Origin: Leguminivora glycinivorella
Taxonomy: Eukaryota > Arthropoda > Insecta > Lepidoptera > Tortricidae
Direction of reading: 5' to 3'
Assembly: GCF_023078275.1 (NCBI RefSeq)
Contig: NC_062971.1
Span: forward strand, 19,530,001-19,594,000
Length of the DNA stretch: 64,000 nucleotides
The stretch's first letter is position 1. Each line of letters starts with the position of its first letter. Positions 11,405-21,070 of the stretch are shown in pieces. The translations under genes and the position numbers were made by a program. The notes beneath the pieces were generated by a model, which was not told the origin of the DNA, did not search any database, and was given only the letters and a program-made list of their open reading frames with translations.

Positions 11405-12032
11405 GACTTTTGTGTCAAAATGACAGTCAGCAATGTCAGATTCCACATTGGTCATTAATTTTGGAATCAGCACCCCCTAAAACCTATTTTACGACACCCA
11501 TGATGACTTTTGTGTCAAAGTGACAGTCAGCAATGTCAGATTCCACATTGTTCATTAATTTTGGAATCAGCACCCTCTAAAACCCATTTTACGACACCCG
11601 TGACGACTTTTGTGTCAAAGTGACAGTCAGCAATGTCAGATTCCAAATTGGTCATTAATTTTGGAATCAGCACCCCTAAAACCTATTTTACGACACCCAT
11701 GACGACTTTTGTGTCAAAGTGACAGTCAGCAATGTCAGATTCCACATTGTTCATTAATTTTGGAATCAGCACTCCCTAAAACCTATTTTACGACACCCAT
11801 GACGACTTTTGTGTCAAAGTGACAGTCAGCAATGTCAGATTCCACATTGGTCATTCATTTTGGAATCAGCACCCCCTAAAACCTATTTTACGACACCCAT
11901 GACGACTTTTGTGTCAAAGTGACAGTCAGCAATGTCAGATTCCAAATTGGTCATTAATTTTGGAATCAGCACCCCCTAAAACCTATTTTACGACACCCAT
12001 GATGACTTTTGTGTCAAAGTGACAGTCAGCAA
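11405..12032 (+). repeat. Tandem array, ~100 bp unit, six full copies plus a partial
   Basis: Units start at 11405, 11505, 11605, 11704, 11804, 11904 and 12004, so the period is 99-100 bp. Each contains GACTTTTGTGTCAAAGTGAC, CAGTCAGCAATGTCAGATTC and TTAATTTTGGAATCAGCAC, and ends near ACGACACCCATGA. Copies differ at only a few positions (for example CACATTG versus AAATTGG). The seventh breaks off at GTCAGCAAT, where unrelated AT-rich sequence begins. An open frame crossing the first unit is fortuitous. Confidence 0.95.
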
Positions 12033-12528
12033 TCTGAGGTACTACATATTTGTAATCTGAAAGTAATCAAGTCAATAATTTCAGTTATTTTGAATCGACT
12101 ATGATTCCGAATTATTGGTAATAGTAATTATTGTATAGATGATTAGTGATTCCTTTATATGTAATGGTAATTTACCGTTTCACTTGATTACATTACAAGT
12201 AATCTGACACCCAGTAGTGGATTACAAAGTAAAATCAAGTAATCGTGTAATCCGGAATCGATTACGATTTGCCCATCTCTGCGGCGCTGCTGCAAGTTTT
12301 GAGACAGAAGTATATGCTAGAAAGAGATGCAGATATTTGCCACTCACTCTTACCTATAGTTGCGTCTCAAAACTTGCAGCAATAACTTGCTGGTCTAAAC
12401 TCAGCTTAACGAGAACAACACACGGGCGCGCCATCTGTCCCAGCTGTGGTGCTTTACTTAGGCCACACGCTATAACCATACCGAGCGCATCGATCAGCCG
12501 CTTAGTTCCAACGCGCGCCAATAGATGG
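12033..12528. repeat. Repeat-derived segment between the array and the foldback element
   Basis: The first half (12033-12280) is rich in GTAATC/GATTAC words in both orientations, like the ends of small inverted-repeat elements. An imperfect stem follows: CTGCAAGTTTTGAGAC at 12290-12305 pairs with GTCTCAAAACTTGCAG at 12364-12379. The AGCTGTGGTGCTTTACTT copy lies at 12441. No coding sequence is apparent. Confidence 0.5.
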
Positions 12529-12538
12529 CGCAAAAACT
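12529..12538 (+). repeat. Left copy of 10 bp target-site duplication
   Basis: CGCAAAAACT at 12529-12538 is repeated exactly at 14321-14330. The two copies lie immediately outside the inverted arms of the foldback element, so they are a target-site duplication. Confidence 0.85.
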
Positions 12539-14320
12539 GTGTGTGTGTGGATTGAGTGAGCACCTTCCGAAAATATAAAAAAATATGCTGATCATTTAGT
12601 AAAAGTTCTAAAACAATTGTAAAACGAATCTCTGAATTTGTAAAAAGATAAATCAAAAGATACAGCCATTAACATGTGCTCACTCAGTTCTCACAAACTA
12701 CCAACGAAAACAGTGAATATATTCATTTAACATATAATATTTACATACTAACATTTAGTAAAAAATAGGCCAACCTACCTCTATAAATATTAGATCACCT
12801 AGTGACGTATTAAATTTTTTACAAATAGTTTCTTATGCTCACTCAATCCACACACTTTTGAAAAGCCGAATTTTGATGAAAAACATAAGATTTAAACCGC
12901 TATTATATGTGTATAGTTTAGTAAAAGTGAAATGGGAATTTGTAAAATACAAAACGAACCAATAACGTGTCAGGTTTTTTTATAATAAATTTTTGTAAGT
13001 GCTCACTCAGTCCACACGTTTTGAGAAAGTTAAAAATGTAAATATCTTACGATTTGTAGCACCTAAGACACTCGAAAGTACTTCAACATTTAGTAAAAAT
13101 TTTTACTAAATATCCACCATCTAATATTTTATATTCGTTGTCTGGTTTTAAAGATATTCAGACATAACTTTTCTCATACAAATGTATCAAGTAGGGTGAC
13201 CACACTATGTCGGCTCCTGATTTTCCCCACCTTCCCATTGTCATATTGAGATTGGGGAGTTTCGTTCAATTTTGATAATAGTTTACCGGATTTGTAAGTG
13301 GGAGCGAGAAAAGAATAACTATTTCTCGCTCCCACTTACAAATCCGGTACGCTCATCTGTTAGCGCGATTAGATTACCAGGTTCTGGTTTCTTACTAGTG
13401 AAGTATTATATTCTTTGTTTCTTACCAATTATCATTCATGTCCTTTTTAATGCATGCATGTCGATATGGTTATTATCCTGACGTCGATAAAAATTACACA
13501 ATACACATCATCACTAGGCCAAGAACATAACCTAAAAACAGTTTGCAGATGGAGAATTAATATGGTATTAGTTTAATATTATCAAAATTGAACGAACGAA
13601 ACTCCCCAATCTCAATATGACAATGGGAAGGTGGGGAAAATCAGGAGCCGACATAGTGTGGTCACCCTACTTGATACATTTGTATGAGAAAAGTTATGTC
13701 TGAATATCTTTAAAACCAGGCAACGAATATAAAATATTAGATGGTGGATATTTAGTAAAAATTTTTACTAAATGTTGAAGTACTTTCGAGTGTCTTAGGT
13801 GCTACAAATCGTAAGATATTTACATTTTTAACTTTCTCAAAACGTGTGGACTGAGTGAGCACTTACAAAAATTTTTATAAAAAAACCTGACACGTTAGTG
13901 GTTCGTTTTGTATTTTACAAATTCCCATTTCACTTTTACTAAACTATACACATATAATAGCGGTCTAAATCTTATGTTTTTCATCAAAATTCGGCTTTTC
14001 AAAAGTGTGTGGATTGAGTGAGCATAAGAAACTATTTGTAAAAAATTTAATACGTCACTAGGTGATCTAATATTTATAGAGGTAGGTTGGCCTATTTTTT
14101 ACTAAATGTTAGTATATAAATATTATATGTTAAATGAATATATTCACTGTTTTCGTTGGTAGTTTGTGAGAACTGAGTGAGCACATGTTAATGGCTGTAT
14201 CTTTTGATTTATCTTTTTACAAATTCAGAGATTCGTTTTACAATTGTTTTAGAACTTTTACTAAATGATCAGCATATTTTTTTTTATTTTCGGAAGGTGC
14301 TCACTCAATCCACACACATA
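12539..14320. mobile_element. FoldBack-like (Mutator-type?) transposon, ~1.78 kb, ~740 bp inverted arms
   Basis: Positions 12539-13280 and 13578-14320 are near-perfect reverse complements with only scattered mismatches, around a ~297 bp centre. The ends are GT/CA-rich (GTGTGTGTGG ATTGAG on the left, CTCAATCCACACACATA on the right). Exact 10 bp duplications (CGCAAAAACT) flank the element. Each arm is built from about four diverged ~160 bp units that carry GTGCTCACTCARTCCACAC-like words (starting near 12545 inverted, 12676, 12836 and 12999) and TTTAGTAAAA words (near 12596, 12754, 12915, 13089). No transposase frame is present. Very long arms with internal repeats and a 9-10 bp duplication are known from Drosophila FB elements and Mutator-like elements; placing it in that group is inference. 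It ends about 450 bp before the ERLEC1 start codon. Confidence 0.9.
13284..13349. repeat. 28 bp perfect hairpin inside the foldback element centre
   Basis: 13284-13311 (TACCGGATTTGTAAGTGGGA followed by GCGAGAAA) pairs exactly with 13322-13349, leaving a 10 bp loop. It sits in the non-palindromic centre of the large element, so it may be a separate small MITE that inserted there. Confidence 0.85.
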
Positions 14321-14330
14321 CGCAAAAACT
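14321..14330 (+). repeat. Right copy of 10 bp target-site duplication
   Basis: CGCAAAAACT, identical to 12529-12538, directly follows the right arm of the foldback element. Confidence 0.85.
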
Positions 14331-14349
14331 ATATTTCGAAACGGGACAA

Positions 14350-14410
14350 TGACGTCATCTTTTTCGTGCATGCTGCCCGTAGTAACGAGTTATTAGACGT
14401 TATCACGTCA
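14350..14410. promoter_or_regulatory. Possible bZIP sites upstream of ERLEC1
   Basis: A palindromic TGACGTCA lies at 14350-14357, and CACGTCA (reverse complement TGACGTG, the core bound by ATF6/XBP1-type factors) at 14404-14410, about 370-420 bp before the ERLEC1 start codon. ER quality-control genes are commonly induced by the unfolded protein response, so the sites fit. Short motifs also occur by chance and the transcription start is unknown. Confidence 0.3.
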
Positions 14411-14774
14411 AAAATTCAATAATCCATGAAACATTTTGTATCATGTGTATATAGCTTATTTCAAATACTCAGACAAAAAAACACTTTAGCAGTACACATT
14501 ACGGTCGCATTTTGATAAAACAATTTATCTGTCAGTTGCTTGTCATCTGTCGTGGCTGTCTTGCATAGCTCCAGCTCATTGGATTATTATTCGGACAAAT
14601 TGAATAGTCACCATGTACCACAAAATGATAATATTGCTTCCCCATAATGGTACTGTACTTCTAATTTAGCAATGTTACCAGATTTGGGTTGTAATTATTC
14701 GTGTACATCTTGCTGAATTCGTGAATTAATTTATTATTATTATAGTGAACAATGATTGTGTGATCATATTGAAA

Positions 14775-17700
14775 ATGAGGGGTGTTTGTTTACTAGTGCT
14801 AAGTGCTGTAGGACTTGTATTGTCTATTGAACATGATTATAAGGGATTCGACGATAGTATACTGTTTGGTATTAACTGGCCCGGTGTTGATGAAGCCCTG
14901 GAAAATCTAGTCGATGGGGAAACAAAACCACAGGTGCTAAAATATGATAGAAATTCTACTACTGTCGCCAGCTCGTCACTTACTAAATACTAGAAACATA
15001 ATGAATTAATGAAAACCTAGCAGGTATACCTAGTTGTTTTTACTTGTATTTAAACATTTTCATAAATTATTTTACAGAACAAGGAAATCCACTTAATAAC
15101 AACGTCAAACAAAGAGAAATATGAGTGCCACTTGCCTGAGCTTCAAACCAAAGAGACCACAAGGATAGAAGAGTATGACGGGCCATCTCCAATTGAGTTG
15201 CTAAAGCCACTGTTTGCACAGAAGATATGCTCATATCGTCTGGAAAGTTATTGGAGCTATGAGGTATGCCATGGGCGCTATATAAGGCAGTATCATGAAG
15301 AAAGAGAGGGTAAGTCATAAGAAAAACTAAAACTTTTAAGTTGCTTTTTCTATTGGGCTGAATTGGTTACATTGTAGCTCTCATAAACACATTATTTTGT
15401 AAATTCTAGGCAAAGTAGTAAAGACTCAAGAATACTTTCTGGGCCACTGGAGCATGGACAAACAAACTAAACTGGAGGAGCAAGCTAAATCATCACAGGA
15501 ATCAACAACACCTCCTCGGACAACCAAGGTTGAAGGCATGGTGCTGCCCTATGTGGAGATGGTTATGGATGAAGGTGAGCTAGAAGAAAATATTTTAAGG
15601 CTGTGTCTGGGCTATCAAACTTAGTCTAGGGTTGCATTTCACCAAGAATGATTTAGGAGCCACCAGCAGCGGCTGGTCCATACAAGCCGATTCCCACAGG
15701 CTTGCCTGAAATGGATTACTAGTAAAGATCCTAATGTTAAGGTAGGTTTCTTTTTGCTCAGTGTTGCCTAGCAGAAATTTTCACCAGCCGCCACTGGGAG
15801 CCATACAGATATTCAGTCAAAATTTATTTGAATAGCCTTATTTGAAATCTTTGCTACTTAAGTACTTACCAACTCAGGTCGGAATAAAAATAAGCTAACA
15901 ACAGGCTGTATCTCTTGCAAAACTACACTAACTTCACAGCTACGTCTTCCCAGGCAAATAAAGACTTTATTGGTATTATAAACTTCATACCTATATTTTG
16001 GCTAAGGTTAAGTTTGTAAAGATAGAAGCTTGTAGAGTCTGAAGTTTTCCTTTACATGAGAAGTATAATATAAAGATCTGGTTAAATGTTCCAGGCACAC
16101 TCTGCGACCTCAGCAACAAGCCGCGCGTGACCCGCGTCCAGTACGTCTGCTACGCGCACGGCAAGCACGAGGTGTACTCCTTCAAGGAGACCTCCACCTG
16201 CGAATATGAAATCATCATCCTCTCTCCTCTGCTCTGCGAACATCCTCAGTTTAAGTCCAAGGAGGTCGGCGAAAACATTATTAATTGCTTCCCCATTGGA
16301 GACTCCCCGAAGAAACCTAGAAGTTTGTTGAAAGCCGAGGTGGATAGTTTAAGGTTCCACCATCAGACTATTAGACTGAGCAATGTAAGTATGATAGTTA
16401 AATATTGATATTGTTTTTGCGATTTTTTACAACTTTTATGTGCATTATTGTTACCATTGCCTATAAGGTTTGAGTTTGAACTTTTTGCGTTCGTTTTTAT
16501 TTTGTTTTGTAGAATTTGAAATAACCTGGTAATTTATTACTATTATTTAGTGAATTAGTTGAACGCCAGTTTAAACAGTTATTTTAAAGTCTTTTATTCA
16601 ATCTGTATTTTCTTGTAGATTGCTTTAGTTTTAAAACTTCCTTGTATTGTTTATTTTCATTGTATTTTTGAAGTTAACTAGTGTTGCGTTTGGTAGTGTA
16701 GGTATTTAGTAATAGATGCTTGTATGTAACTTTTTGTTGGCATGTTAAGGACGACGCTAAGGACATACTAGCAGTGTTGAAAGTTGAGAAAATTGAAAAG
16801 GTAATTATTTGTTATTTTCTCTTATTTGTACTGAAGCCACTTACACCACCACACCATTTTTTACAAATAACTTCTTTGAAAATATGGAAAGTTTGCATGC
16901 TTTCCTATCTCGCAACCATTTTCTACTTGCATACCAAAGAGTTGATTGTAAAAATAAAAGAAAAACAGAACTAGGTCAATTACCCTAGTCAAAAAATTAT
17001 TTGTACAAAGTTGTCAGAGGACTGAACTACCGTTAACTAAACATACACAGTTGAAAGAAAACTATTAAACAAATATTTCCTTAGTGTCTTAGATTAAAAA
17101 CATTCTTCTTCAAACAAAAAGTGGTAATTTGCTAAATATTTCAAACATTGAATTGCTTGAATTGCTTCACGATATTTTAGCTTTTACTTCATTGGCCGTT
17201 TAGACGATTTCCTATAGTCCGTAGGTATCTACTTACTTGTATTACCTACCTATAACTTAACAAGTTTAGGTACTTTTCAGTAGTAAAATTAAACCACTTT
17301 AATTTCAAAATTTATAGTTAAACTTACCTGATCGGAATGCAGAGAAGAAACGATTGTTTTTAGATTTCAATAAGTATAAAAATATTATTATTTATCAGGA
17401 CGGTGAAACGCATTTGAAGTTCGAGTTGCACCCGCTGGGCGAGGGCGATGACCTCGCGGAGGAGAGTTCCAAGGTCACGCAGGTCGCCGAGAAGCCCCTG
17501 CCTATGATCTCCGACGACTCGCCCGTCAGAGCCTTCCTTAACGGAGAGAACTGTCTTAATGGGGTAGGTGATTCGTTGCGTGTTCCATTTTCGAAAACTA
17601 CGCTGTGGCGGCGAACGACTTTTGTCATATTAAGGGCTAGTTGCATCAACTACATTTGACAGACACATCATCGTCAAGCAGCAGACGCCTATGGAACTTC

Positions 17701-20700
17701 TTATACAATAAAATTTAACGAACGCTTTAACGGTGACAGACGGTTTGGTGCAACCGACCCTAAAATGACACGCCTAGCCTGGCTGACGTCATTTGCCACA
17801 CTTAAAAAACCTTGATGTCACGTCATCCGCACAGAAACGGTTAATCTAGAACTGGAATATTTTCGCTGGGGTAGGTAAATCCCATGTGTTCAATGTCTGT
17901 GTAATTGCTACACAACGATCATCTAGCAATTGTACTAGCATGCTTGACATGTTGTGCATGTTATGCACTTATGAGAGTTATGAGCTTAGGAAAAGCGGTG
18001 TTGAATAAGTTTATCGATTTGAATACCATATTTATCACTTAAATTTCAAATTTAAGTCCCTTAAACCCTTTTTCTACTCCCGTATTGTTATTCGTGAGTT
18101 ACAAGGTCGTGCATAGAACTTAAAAACCCTACATAAAAGATGTCAGGACAAGTCTATCTAGTCTATACCCTGAAAACATTTAGTAGAAGTAGCACGATAT
18201 AGCTGTTACAGTTCAGTAAATACATTGCTACCAACTTAACAAACCAATTCGCAGAGTCGAGACTCCTTCGTTTTCTGGTGCGTTCATTGGCGACGCGTCG
18301 AATCGCATTCAAATGTATGAGAACTCGATTCAACTCTGCTTGATTCGTCTTAGTGGCCAGGCTTCAAAGAACCATACCATAGACAGTTTTATTTTCATGT
18401 TTGCACTCAAACTGCATATTCAAAATGGTAGGCACTCCACCTAGATAACTAAGATGACTGAAAGTAGGTATTTGTTGAATTTATAATTTTCTTTCAAAAT
18501 AAGTGCTTGGTCGTAGAAAAAGTATTGTATGCAACGGTGTTTAACTGAGTCAAAAAATGCTCGTGGCGTCTTTATTAACAATTTTCGGCTTCGCCTCAAA
18601 TTGTTACCCACGCCACTCACCTTTTTTGACCGCTTTTAACCACCAGTTGCATAAAATACTATATCATTATCACTTTAACAATCTGAATCTGATATCTAGC
18701 CATAATATAATATTCAAACTACAATATATCCTCAGGGCACCGGATGGTGGAAGTACGAGTTCTGCTACGGACAGCACGTGGTGCAGTACCACGTGAACCG
18801 CAACGGCGAGAAGACCACACTCATGCTGGGCCGCTTCGACGAGCAGGCGCATCTCGAGTGGATCAAGGAGAACAAAGCTAAGGCGCCCAAGCCTATAGGT
18901 GAGTACTGACTCAGGCACCGGGTGGTGGATGCTAGCTATGAGTTCTGGTACGGTGTCGGTAGTGGTAGTGGACAACTACGGCGAGAAGACCACGCTCATG
19001 CTGGGCCGCTTCAACGAGCAGGCGCATCTTGAGTGGACCAAGGAGAACAGGGCTAAGGCCGATAGTCCACTATCATATGTTTATCATAGAAATATGATCA
19101 TAGGCAACATGCCATCCTTTTTCTTCACGTAGGAGAATGATAAACATATGATAGTGGACTATCGGCCTAAGGAGCCCAAGTCTATAAATGAGTACTGACT
19201 TCCCTAAGGCATTTGTGGTGGAAGCTACCTACGAGTTCTGGGGTACGGTGTCAGTAGTGGTAGTGGACAACGGCGAGAAGACCACGCTCATGTTGGGCCG
19301 CTTCGACGAGCAGTGGATCAAGAAGAACAAGGCCAAGGCGCCCAAGCCCCTACCTAGTTAGTACCTACTGACTCATTATAATATAATTGCCTACAGCAAT
19401 CCTAACTTCATTTGGCTTATACTCCTGAAGAGGTAATCACATTTCAAGTAAGTAATAATTCAGTACCGATTGTGTACTAAATCCTCATATGAGGAGTGTC
19501 TTTTCAAAATGACTTTTTTCCATAAGTCGAGGGTCTTCCTAGAGAAATAACCCTTGTTGACTTATAGAAATTAGTCCTTTTAAAAAGACTCTCCTCATAT
19601 ACCTTTTGTAGGAGGTAGGGCATAGCGAATGATATTCCGCTTTGTGTGGTAGGGCACAGCACAGCGGATATCGTCTCGCTCGAATCTAGAGCAGAGCCCA
19701 ACTGGGGAAGTACCTCCGCCTTACAGAAGACCGCAGCCAAATAGCACTAGACCCTACTCATAGTGTTGTGTTCCTGCCGGTGAGTAAGGCTGCCAGAGCT
19801 CAACGAGGGTGCGGTGTGCTGATGACGGGAGGACTTACGGAACTAACTTGTTCCGTCTATTGTCCTTTGAGTCGTCGGCAACCCGAACCCTCCTTGGAAC
19901 TTGTACACTCCTTTTTGCTGTGTACTTAACACAGCAAAAAGGAGTGTACAAGTTTCTAATGGGGTGGCAACGCGCATGTGACACTGTTTGAGTTGCAGGC
20001 GTCCATAGGTTACGGTGACCGCTTTACATCAGGCGGACCGTATACTTGTTTGCCACCGACGTAGTATTAAAAAAAAAAAATACCTAGTAAAAGATGCCAG
20101 AACGCAGTGAGGTTGCTGGAGAGCATCAAATAACTGATCTTTTGAGCTTCATAGTCAATAGGGAACTTGACTGTAGTTAAAATAAAATATTTCATACCAT
20201 GCATGAAATAAAGCATCGTCATAATTATAGGAAAAACATGGACAGAAGTTATTTTTTAATCCAATTTCTATTCTATAAGTCAGGTAGAAATCCATACTTC
20301 CATACTAATATTATAAATGAGAAAGTGTGTGTGTCTGTTTGTTTGTCAGTCTTTCACGGCAAAACGGAGCGACGAATTGAAAAATCACGTCACGATAGTT
20401 GAAGGGATGGAGAGTGACATAGGCTGTTTTTTGTCTCTTTCTAACGCGAGCGAAGCTGCGGGCAAAAGCTAGTATATTATAAAGTAACTGAGTTGACAGT
20501 GACGTCACTCAATTCGATTTCATATAAAATCCATATTAGCAAGTCGTTCAAATTCGTTTTGACAGTTCTTAAAAAGAAGCTGATTTGACTAGGATGCAAG
20601 TAGCCTATTGAGCTAGCACTTGACATGAAAACTTAACGTTATACAACTCAATCGCTATTATTTTATGGCGCTCAATGATTTTAATTAATTTGTGATTTGA

Positions 20701-21064
20701 CACGGGAACAAAGTTTTTTAGGATCTTTACTTTTATTGCAGGTCAGCGGACATCTATAACCCACTTCTACTCCGGTGGAGACATTTGCGATAAAACCGGC
20801 AAGCCTCGGCAGACCGAAGTAAAACTAAAATGCCTGGAAAACTCCTCAAGCTCCGCTCAAGTCTCCTTATATCTCCTAGAACCAAGAACCTGCCACTACA
20901 TTCTTGGAGTGGAGTCCTCACTTATATGCGACATATTGCCGTATGCCGACGACAATGGAGTCATCAAGTCCAACCCGTTGTCAGGGAAGAGGGAAGAAGT
21001 AACAGAACAGAAGGAAGCAGAAGATGTGAAGCCGGAAGAAATGCCAAAATTAGGAAATGATTAG
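14775..21064 (+). CDS. Erlec1: ER lectin 1 (ERLEC1 / XTP3-B), complete, 7 exons
   Basis: Exons 14775-14933, 15078-15309, 15410-15574, 16095-16384, 17399-17563, 18736-18898 and 20742-21064 join in frame with GT..AG borders to give 498 aa. The start [17 protein letters not shown] is a signal peptide. MRH domain 1 (about residues 104-233) has [14 protein letters not shown], the lectin glutamine in [16 protein letters not shown] and [21 protein letters not shown] domain 2 (about 334-454) has [29 protein letters not shown] and [12 protein letters not shown]. Paired cysteines and the Q/R/E/Y sugar contacts appear kept. The tail (about 473-498) is charged and lacks a KDEL-type signal. Known role: in the ER lumen it recognises trimmed mannose glycans on misfolded proteins and works with SEL1L-HRD1 in ER-associated degradation. 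An upstream in-frame GTG region is 5' UTR; the first good ATG is at 14775. The stop codon is followed at once by AATAAA. Confidence 0.96.
15653..15803. mobile_element. Small inverted-repeat element in ERLEC1 intron 3
   Basis: GGAGCCACCAGCAGCGGCTG near 15656 pairs imperfectly with CACCAGCCGCCACTGGGAGC near 15782. The interior is non-coding. This is MITE-like; the ends are approximate. Confidence 0.5.
16385..17398 (+). other. ERLEC1 intron 4
   Basis: The donor GTAAGT follows 16384 and the acceptor TTTATCAG ends at 17398. The intron is AT-rich with no recognisable repeat and no coding sequence beyond chance frames. Confidence 0.8.
17564..18735 (+). other. ERLEC1 intron 5, with repeat debris
   Basis: The donor GTAGGT is at 17564 and the acceptor ATATCCTCAG ends at 18735. 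A degenerate inverted-repeat remnant lies at about 17634-17765 (TAGTTGCATCAACTACATTTG at one side, GGTTTGGTGCAACCGACCC at the other). A short fragment at 18555-18630 (TTCGGCTTCGCCTCAAATTG) looks like another dispersed repeat. No exon is visible. Confidence 0.7.
18914..19190 (+). pseudogene. Decayed tandem copy of ERLEC1 exon 6 (copy 2), split by a MITE
   Basis: Starting 15 bp after the exon 6 donor, the sequence repeats exon 6: a CAG acceptor, GCACCGGGTGGTGGA, then GGCGAGAAGACCACGCTCAT and CGAGCAGGCGCATCTTGAGT. Small insertions and deletions shift the middle out of frame, so the conserved Cys of KYEFC is lost. The copy is interrupted at 19056-19168 by an inverted-repeat element. Past it, AAGGAGCCCAAGTCTATAAA completes the exon, but the donor GGTGAGT has become AATGAGT. 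It cannot encode a working domain half. Confidence 0.9.
19056..19168. mobile_element. 113 bp MITE inside the decayed exon copy
   Basis: Perfect 32 bp inverted repeats at 19056-19087 and 19137-19168 (AGGCCGATAGTCCACTATCA onward) surround a 49 bp centre. CTAAGG flanks both sides, consistent with a short target duplication. Because it splits the second exon copy, it inserted after the exon duplication. Confidence 0.85.
19208..19375 (+). pseudogene. Decayed tandem copy of ERLEC1 exon 6 (copy 3)
   Basis: GGCATTTGTGGTGGAAGC, TACGAGTTCTGG, ACGGCGAGAAGACCACGCTC and GGGCCGCTTCGACGAGCAG follow exon 6 order. Twelve or so bases (GCGCATCTCGAG) are deleted, the middle is frameshifted, and the donor region has become CCTAGTTAGTACC. 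The repeat unit, ~175 bp, includes the exon plus the start of its intron (GTGAGTACTGACT), so this was a genomic duplication and not a retrocopy. Confidence 0.88.
19595..20083 (+). mobile_element. Retroelement fragment with A-tail in ERLEC1 intron 6
   Basis: GC-richer non-coding sequence from about GGAGGTAGGGCATAGCGAAT (19611) runs to TTTGCCACCGACGTAGTATT followed by an A-run at 20069-20080. The A-tail and lack of a conserved frame suggest a SINE or the 3' end of a LINE; I cannot name it. It carries an embedded 24 bp hairpin at 19900-19952. Confidence 0.55.
19900..19952. repeat. 24 bp perfect hairpin within the intron 6 retroelement
   Basis: 19900-19923 (CTTGTACACTCCTTTTTGCT followed by GTGT) pairs exactly with 19929-19952 around a 5-base loop (ACTTA). 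It would fold as a strong stem in the ERLEC1 pre-mRNA. Confidence 0.9.
20298..20474 (+). repeat. Dispersed ~180 bp repeat R2, copy 1
   Basis: It begins CATACTAATATTATAAATG, has GTGTGTGTCTGTTTG, CTTTCACGGCAAAACGG, GTTGAAGGGATGGAGAGTGA and TTTGTCTCTTTCTAACGCGA, and ends GGGCAAAAGCTAGTA. Five other copies occur in this window. It lies in ERLEC1 intron 6. Confidence 0.88.
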
Positions 21065-21070
21065 AATAAA
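21065..21070 (+). terminator. AATAAA polyadenylation signal abutting the ERLEC1 stop codon
   Basis: The stop TAG occupies 21062-21064 and AATAAA follows with no gap. If used, cleavage 10-30 nt later would leave a 3' UTR of only about 20-40 nt. A further AATAAA at 21581-21586 is an alternative. Confidence 0.5.

Noticed and set aside
18899..19132. Working alternative exon of ERLEC1
   Set aside because: The open frame begins like the exon (GTGWW) but is shifted in the middle, loses the KYEFC cysteine, and then runs into a MITE.
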